A stretch of DNA of 50,415 nt from Bdellovibrionales bacterium (GTDB taxonomy: Bacteria > Bdellovibrionota > Bdellovibrionia > Bdellovibrionales > UBA1609): assembly GCA_022450595.1 (NCBI GenBank), contig JAKUPT010000017.1:1-50415 (forward strand), written 5' to 3'. The translations under genes were made by a program, and so were the position numbers. The notes under the pieces were generated by a model that made no database searches, had not been told where the DNA came from, and saw only the letters and a program-made list of their open reading frames with translations. Shown here piece by piece: positions 47,252-50,415 of the stretch; positions within the stretch are counted from its first letter, which is position 1; each line of letters opens with the position of its first letter.

Positions 47252-48559
47252 CTATTTTATCCATCTATTAAAAAATAAACTGGCAGTGACGTCGCCAGTG
47301 ACATTAATTACAGTTCGTAACATATCTAAAATTCGGTCAACACTCATAACAAGTAAAACACCTTCAGCAGGAATTCCGATACCTTTTAAAATAGAGGCCA
47401 AAATTGCAGTTCCCACTCCAGGAGTTCCCGGAGCTCCAATAGATGCCCCTGTGGCAGAGGCCACAATAAGCGCAATTTGTGCCATGCTCAAATCCAGTCC
47501 GTAGGCTTGTGCAATAAAACAGGCAGCCACACCTTGATAGGCGGCCGTACCATCCATATTAATCGTTGTTCCAATAGGAATAACAAAACGTGAAACTGAG
47601 TTTGAAACTCCTAGTTTTTTTTCAACAGTTTCTAGTGTTAGAGGCATAACGGCTGCAGAGCTTGAAGTGGAAAATGCAAGTAGCTGTAGAGGTCTAATTT
47701 CACGTAGAACTTTAAACGGATTTTTTTGTGCACCAAGACCAATAATTAGCATGTAGACTATTAAAATTCCCAAAAGGGCTAAAACAACAGATAAAATATA
47801 AGAGCCAATACCATATAAAACTTCTGACCCAACACTCGCTAGTAGCTCTGACATCAAGCCAAAAACAGCAATAGGAGCAAGCTTCATGGCCCAACCCACA
47901 ACCACCATAGATAGATGTTGTGTGGCAGTTAGCAGATTAATTATAGGCTCAGCTTGTTCTTTACTAATACTTAAAAGTGCAACCCCAATGATCAGGGCAA
48001 AAATCACAACTTGAAAAAGTTCACCTTCTACAATAGATATAGCTGGGTTTTTTGGTAAAATAGATGTCAGTGTGTCAGGGAGAGATGAATTTTTAGTTTC
48101 ATTAACAATCACGGACTCTTGAATATTGACGTTTTGTTTTATTTGAGATTTATCAATTTTATCACCAGGTCTAATGGTTTCAGCTACAAAAAAACCAATT
48201 AAAATTGAAATAATGGTTGTAAGAATAAAGTAGGGTACAAGCCGAATTGCAATTTTTCTTAATAACTCAAGAGATTCGGAGTTAAGCACACCCAGTACAA
48301 CTGAGGATAAAACCAAAGGAATGATGATCATTTGCATAAGGGTTAAAAAGATTTTTCCAGGAACAACGAGCCAATCAGTGATAATAGAAGAAACTTTTGG
48401 ACTGACCCAATTCATTTGGGGCCCTAATAAAAATCCTGTAATAAGACCTAAAAATAAAAAAACTAATATTTTGGCCCACAAATGGTTTTCAATGAGTTTT
48501 TTAGTTTCTGCAGCAACGTTTTTAATAGAATAAAGTGGTGACTTAAACTGGATATTCAT
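47252..48559 (-). CDS. Dicarboxylate/amino acid:cation symporter (DAACS/GltP-like)
   Basis: FLGLITGFLLGP...FLTLMQMIIIPLVLSSVVLGV...AFSTSSSAAVMPLTLETVEKKLGVSNSVSRFVIPIGTTINMDGTAAYQGVAACFIAQ. Confidence 0.94.
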   Translation of the reverse strand: MNIQFKSPLYSIKNVAAETKKLIENHLWAKILVFLFLGLITGFLLGPQMNWVSPKVSSIITDWLVVPGKIFLTLMQMIIIPLVLSSVVLGVLNSESLELLRKIAIRLVPYFILTTIISILIGFFVAETIRPGDKIDKSQIKQNVNIQESVIVNETKNSSLPDTLTSILPKNPAISIVEGELFQVVIFALIIGVALLSISKEQAEPIINLLTATQHLSMVVVGWAMKLAPIAVFGLMSELLASVGSEVLYGIGSYILSVVLALLGILIVYMLIIGLGAQKNPFKVLREIRPLQLLAFSTSSSAAVMPLTLETVEKKLGVSNSVSRFVIPIGTTINMDGTAAYQGVAACFIAQAYGLDLSMAQIALIVASATGASIGAPGTPGVGTAILASILKGIGIPAEGVLLVMSVDRILDMLRTVINVTGDVTASLFFNRWIK

Positions 48560-48600
48560 AATCTCTATTTAGTAAATATCCAGCTTGAGTTCAAGTAAAG

Positions 48601-49395
48601 TTAACTTAAAAGCTGTTGAGCTAAGATAAACGATCCCATTACGAGAACAAAAACCCCAAAAGCAAATTTTAGCTTTTTTTCGGGAACGAATCTAACAAGG
48701 TATGAACCAATGTAAATACCAATAATAGAAATCACAGAAAGTGTAATTAAAAACAACCATTCAATATCTGGATTGACCATCACATCACCAAGGAATCCTA
48801 GTAAGGACTTGGCTGAAATGATCATTAAAGATGTGCCTACAGCAAGCTTCATGGGAAGTCCACCAAACATAACAAGTGCTGGGATAATTAAAAATCCGCC
48901 ACCGGCTCCAACAAAGCCTGTTAATAAGCCAACCACTAGACCTTCAATAGCAATAGGTAAGGGCTTTTTCTCTTTTGGTTTTTTATCCTCCAAGGAATCT
49001 TTGCGTCCACGCATCATGGAGATAGAGGCAACAATCATTAAAACGGCAAAGGTGAGCATTATTAAAGCGTCTTTAGTGAGTACAAAGTCGCTAAACTTAG
49101 CAATTTCTTCAGGCAAACTGGGAACTAAATAAGCTCTAGCTAAAAACACCCCCATAAAGCCCGGAACCGCAAAAATCACTCCGGTTTTAAAATCAACATA
49201 ACCATCTTTATACTTTCCAAAGGCTCCAAAGCCCGAGGTTAAACCAACAATAAATAAAGAGTAGGCGGTTGCAGTAACGGCATCGATTTGAAATAAATAA
49301 ACCAGTATGGGAACCGTAAGAATGGAACCACCGCCACCTAGCATACCAAGAGATACACCCATTAAAAGTGTTAACACATATCCTAACAGTTCCAT
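48601..49395 (-). CDS. Sulfite exporter TauE/SafE family protein
   Basis: LTLLMGVSLGMLGGGGSILTVPILVYLFQIDAVTATAYSLFIVG...VGLLTGFVGAGGGFLIIPALVMFGGLPMKLAVGTSLMII. Confidence 0.93.
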   Translation of the reverse strand: MELLGYVLTLLMGVSLGMLGGGGSILTVPILVYLFQIDAVTATAYSLFIVGLTSGFGAFGKYKDGYVDFKTGVIFAVPGFMGVFLARAYLVPSLPEEIAKFSDFVLTKDALIMLTFAVLMIVASISMMRGRKDSLEDKKPKEKKPLPIAIEGLVVGLLTGFVGAGGGFLIIPALVMFGGLPMKLAVGTSLMIISAKSLLGFLGDVMVNPDIEWLFLITLSVISIIGIYIGSYLVRFVPEKKLKFAFGVFVLVMGSFILAQQLLS

Positions 49396-49399
49396 AAAA

Positions 49400-49720
49400 C
49401 TACCTTTCTACTTTAAGACCGAGTTCATTCCATAAAATCATGCCACCGGTCATATTATAAACTTGTTTGATCTGATGTTTCAAAGCCTCAGAAGTTGCAG
49501 ACTCGGATCGTTGGCCGCTTCTGCAAATAAAAATTATTTTTTGATCTTTGCTTTGCTGCTCAAGCCAACTGGTAAGATCGGAACCGAGAGTTTTTAAGAT
49601 GGCTCCAGGTATGTGACCAAGTTCCCCACTAAACTCATCAGGTCTTCTGACATCTACAAGTGTGTAGTCATTTTTTTCGTGTACTTTGTTTGGGTGAATT
49701 TCTGGAATTGATTGAAACAT
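49400..49720 (-). CDS. Rhodanese-like domain protein
   Basis: YTLVDVRRPDEFSGELGHIPGAILKTLGSDLTSWLEQQSKDQKIIFICRSGQRSESATSEAL; active-site CRSGQR. MFQSIPEIHP start (49720) is an alternative to the tracked start at 49735. Confidence 0.9.
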   Translation of the reverse strand: MFQSIPEIHPNKVHEKNDYTLVDVRRPDEFSGELGHIPGAILKTLGSDLTSWLEQQSKDQKIIFICRSGQRSESATSEALKHQIKQVYNMTGGMILWNELGLKVER

Positions 49721-49813
49721 TCTACTATCCTCCATATATACACATATTAAAAGGAGGAAAAAATATAAGATATCATCTAGATTATAATCAAATGTGTTGT
49801 TTTGATACGATTA

Positions 49814-50415
49814 TGTCCCTACTTAATTCTCCAGCGAAAATGTCCCTTGATGTAGACTTAGGTCCTTCTAAAACAGAGGGGGGATCTTGGGCGTTAGAGA
49901 GGGAATTTTTATGTCACAGAGGAAGGCTTTTGAGTTTGAAACCATACAAAAGTATTTAGTGGGATCTTTATCAAGAGCTGAAACAGCTCTTTTACTTGGA
50001 GTCTGTTCAAAAACCGTGACTCGTAAAGCCAAAAAAGTAAAAGATGAAGGGCTGTTAGGTATTCAGCATGGTAACCGTAACCGAAGGCCTGTGAATAAAA
50101 AATCAGATCTCTTAGAGAAACATGTTAAAAATCTAATCACCAAAAATTACTACGATAGAAATATTCTCCACATACAAGAAACCTTGTTATCAAATCATGG
50201 AATCACCATCAAATACTCAACTCTGAGGCGCTGGTGCCATGATGTTAATGTTGTTAAAAAGAAGAAGAAAAGGCGCAGCCCTCAGGTCAGAAAAAAAAGA
50301 CATCGTATGGCGAATGAGGGTTTTTTATTACAAATGGACGGATCTCCTCATTTTTATGTACCAAACAAGGAGTGGGTACTGATTGCGGCTATTGATGATG
50401 CCACAAGTAAAATTG
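49814..50415 (+). mobile_element. Partial IS element (ISNCY/IS1202-like), right side cut by window
   Basis: Two TGTCCCT copies at 49814 and 49841 that look like IS-end motifs, followed by a transposase ORF. Confidence 0.6.
49911..50415 (+). CDS. ISNCY-like DDE transposase, N-terminal part only
   Basis: MSQRKAFEFETIQKYLVGSLSRAETALLLGVCSKTVTRKAKKVKDEGLLGIQHGNRNRRPVNKK...LLQMDGSPHFYVPNKEWVLIAAIDDATSKI (HTH plus DGSPH...DDAT catalytic core); open at the window end, so not in the ORF track. Confidence 0.85.
   Translation, partial: MSQRKAFEFETIQKYLVGSLSRAETALLLGVCSKTVTRKAKKVKDEGLLGIQHGNRNRRPVNKKSDLLEKHVKNLITKNYYDRNILHIQETLLSNHGITIKYSTLRRWCHDVNVVKKKKKRRSPQVRKKRHRMANEGFLLQMDGSPHFYVPNKEWVLIAAIDDATSKI

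Noticed and set aside
1-50415. CRISPR arrays, tRNA or rRNA genes
   Set aside because: No regularly spaced direct repeats, no cloverleaf with CCA-type ends, and no rRNA-like sequence noticed on reading both strands.

Overview
A 50.4 kb, low-GC window of ordinary bacterial chromosome. The gene content looks like a Bdellovibrio/Bacteriovorax-type lineage, but that is an inference and not proven. About 45 coding regions can be supported. Most are housekeeping or stress functions: glyoxalase, DJ-1/PfpI, TrxC, antiporter, PepN, pirin, ArfB, nitroreductase, GST, SDR, MATE, IDH, Tpx, PLP enzyme, BaiN-like flavoprotein, TetR plus RND efflux operon, YceI, DAACS symporter, TauE/rhodanese. A flavin-reductase-like CDS is cut by the left edge, and an ISNCY-like transposase is cut by the right edge. 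Two regions stand out. (1) About 24.43-25.20 kb is a protein-free, heavily folded, roughly 760-nt RNA-like element. It has group II intron hallmarks, including a recognisable domain V hairpin at 25101-25133, but no reverse-transcriptase ORF. Its 3' end runs into an intrinsic-terminator-like hairpin with a T8 tract directly in front of an SDR gene, instead of a normal domain VI and 3' splice site. (2) About 8.4-12.7 kb is a compact operon with a MotA-like protein, a MotB-like protein and a FliF-RBM/TM/FliG-C-like single polypeptide, plus a PEGA/TPR lipoprotein and an outer-membrane barrel candidate. No flagellar genes are present in the window, so it could be a non-canonical stator/rotor machine.
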